NCBI GenBank assembly: GCA_018242215.1 | Contig: JAFECG010000031.1 | Span: 1-64,000, forward strand | From: Pseudomonadota bacterium | GTDB lineage: Bacteria > Pseudomonadota > Alphaproteobacteria > Rhizobiales > Hyphomicrobiaceae | Length of the DNA stretch: 64,000 nt | Direction of reading: 5' to 3' | Shown: in pieces, positions 62,888 through 64,000 of the stretch | Numbering within the stretch: the stretch's first letter is position 1 | How the letters are laid out: the number at the start of each line of letters is the position of its first letter | Notes under the pieces: generated by a model | Databases searched by the model: none | Told to the model about the DNA's origin: nothing | What the model saw: only the letters and a program-made list of their open reading frames with translations | Translations under genes and position numbers: made by a program

Positions 62888-63724
62888 CTATCCGATCCTC
62901 TCCCACTCGGCACCGGCCTCACGTTTGCGCATGTAAATCGGAGCGAACGGCGCATCCTGGCGAAGCTCGACCAACCCTTCGCGTGCCATCTCGAGCGTGG
63001 CGCCGAAGGAGCTGGCGAGCGCGGACCGCTCCTCCTCATTCTTCGGCAAGTATTGCTCGAGGAAAAGGTCGAGTTGCGCCCAGTCACCCTCTGTCGCGCC
63101 GACGAGCTTCTCCAGCCGCTGCCGTGCTTCCTTAATGGACCACACCCGGCGCGCCTTGACGACGTGCACGACGCGGATCGTGCGTTTTCTCTGCTCGGCA
63201 TAGGCTTTGAGTAGGTCGTAGACCGTTGCCGTGTATGTCGTGTCGCGCGTGACTTTCACTTCCTCGGGAAGCCCGCGCCCGAAAACATCGCGATCGAGGC
63301 GGCGGCGCGTCAGCAGGATCGCGGCTTTCTCCCGCATCGCTTCAAGACGCATGAGGCGGAAGGACAGTTTCTGCGCCAGCTCCTCCGCTGATGCGGTGTC
63401 GGCGCTGTCCTTGTCTTTCGGCAGCAGAAGGCGCGATTTGAGGTAGGCGAGCCATGCCGCCATCACCAGATAGTCGGCGGCGATTTCGAGCTTCAGGCGC
63501 TGCGCCTCGGCGATGAAGCTGAGATACTGCTCGACCAGTGCCAGTATCGAGACTTTCGCGAGGTCGACTTTCTGCGTCCGCGCCAGTGCGAGGAGAAGAT
63601 CGAGCGGGCCTTCGAAGCCGTCAATATCGACGACGAACGCTTCGCCCGCGGCAGGTATATCCTCGAAAATCGGGGCGTCCCAATCGGAAGCTCCGCCTTC
63701 GCTCTGCGCTGCCGTGTCGGTCAT
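62888..63724 (-). CDS. scpA: segregation and condensation protein A
   Basis: A 278-residue kleisin: FVVDIDGFEGPLDLLLALAR, LEIAADYLVMAAWLAYLKSR and LPKDKDS. The ATG at 63724 fits the family start. It is 21 bases upstream of scpB. Confidence 0.96.
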   Translation of the reverse strand: MTDTAAQSEGGASDWDAPIFEDIPAAGEAFVVDIDGFEGPLDLLLALARTQKVDLAKVSILALVEQYLSFIAEAQRLKLEIAADYLVMAAWLAYLKSRLLLPKDKDSADTASAEELAQKLSFRLMRLEAMREKAAILLTRRRLDRDVFGRGLPEEVKVTRDTTYTATVYDLLKAYAEQRKRTIRVVHVVKARRVWSIKEARQRLEKLVGATEGDWAQLDLFLEQYLPKNEEERSALASSFGATLEMAREGLVELRQDAPFAPIYMRKREAGAEWERIG

Positions 63725-63797
63725 CGGATCTCGAATTCGGTTCTCGTGGCGGGCGCTGATCATGGCTCTGAGGCGCGTGGTCCGACACTACACTGAT

Positions 63798-64000
63798 TCA
63801 GACAATCGGAGTCTCGGCGCCCAGAACATCCGCCAGGAGTTGCAGAGCCCTTTCTTTATCGTAGGGTTCTGAGCGTTCCATGCAAGCGCAAGCTGTGGCG
63901 AATCTTGCCGCAGACCTCCCCGAAAGCGGCGGCACGCCCTCCGCCGCGGCACGCATTTCGTTAAGATCGCCGTTGCAGTGGAGAGCTATGTCCGAGCCTG
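63798..64000 (-). CDS. nagZ: beta-N-acetylhexosaminidase NagZ, C-terminal end (5' outside window)
   Basis: On the minus strand the frame from the window edge to the stop at 63798-63800 reads GSDIALHCNGDLNEM and then a region ending AETPIV. The ALHCNGDLxEM motif is a NagZ signature near the C-terminus. NagZ removes N-acetylglucosamine from anhydromuropeptides in peptidoglycan recycling. It precedes scpA in the usual alphaproteobacterial order. Confidence 0.85.
   Translation of the reverse strand, partial: GSDIALHCNGDLNEMRAAAEGVPPLSGRSAARFATACACMERSEPYDKERALQLLADVLGAETPIV

Overview
The window looks like a chromosome segment of a high-GC alphaproteobacterium of the order Hyphomicrobiales (Rhizobiales), with Hyphomicrobium or a close relative as my tentative guess. 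This rests on the gene content and order of the right-hand 37 kb: yajC-secD-secF followed by Mth938 and squalene/phytoene-synthase family genes; nagZ-scpA-scpB-tatA-tatB-tatC-serS-surE-dipM; the ubiquinol-cytochrome c chaperone-yceD-plsX-fabH-ihfA-merR string; and a K+-insensitive-type membrane pyrophosphatase. No rRNA gene or CRISPR array was seen.

Positions 1 to about 26,944 are a mobile element that abuts the 3' end of a tRNA-Pro(GGG) gene at 26,945-27,022; its left end lies outside the window. From left to right it carries: the C-terminal end of a tyrosine integrase; a plasmid-type replication and partition block (parA, a ribbon-helix-helix partner, repA, and six 16-bp iterons); a two-gene cargo cassette (an asparaginase-family enzyme and a membrane protein with a soluble C-terminal domain); an Xre-like regulator divergent from an operon of excisionase-like HTH, rolling-circle Rep with a +1 frameshift, small proteins, AAA+ ATPase, FtsK/HerA-type translocase and DNA methyltransferase; a RelE/HigB-HigA toxin-antitoxin pair; a PcfJ-like gene; a MobC-relaxase pair preceded by a perfect hairpin (candidate oriT); a three-gene operon of a large serine recombinase and two ParB/RepB-like proteins; a degenerate ChvI-like receiver-only protein; a small gene with a -1 frameshift at a C6 run; and, next to the tRNA, a five-gene defence operon (m5C methyltransferase, NgoMIV-type endonuclease, DUF262 protein, HEPN-like protein, Vsr endonuclease). 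The element has two replication initiators, two DNA-nicking candidates (Rep and the relaxase), two site-specific recombinases and three partition-like proteins, so it appears composite: an integrated plasmid-like or integrative mobilizable element. No type IV secretion genes lie in the window.

From 27,208 to the right end the genes are mostly chromosomal housekeeping. They include an exported hydrolase and an amino-acid permease; a phosphopantetheinyl transferase with fatty-acid/phospholipid genes (fabH, plsX), ihfA and a MerR regulator; BamE-like lipoprotein; hppA; a set of small exported or membrane proteins; mntH with a 19-bp palindrome of the Mur/Fur type just upstream; trmFO; a large SGNH hydrolase; two proteins related to mitochondrial complex I assembly factors beside secDF-yajC; a DUF815 ATPase; a DipM/NlpD-like LysM-M23 lipoprotein; surE, serS, tatABC, scpAB and the C-terminal end of nagZ. 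A 49-residue secreted peptide gene lies between tatC and serS.

The features most worth a second look are the serine recombinase/two-ParB operon, the Rep-FtsK transfer/replication module with its frameshift, the tandem 16-bp palindromes that overlap both par start codons, the asparaginase cassette, and the compact five-gene defence operon.
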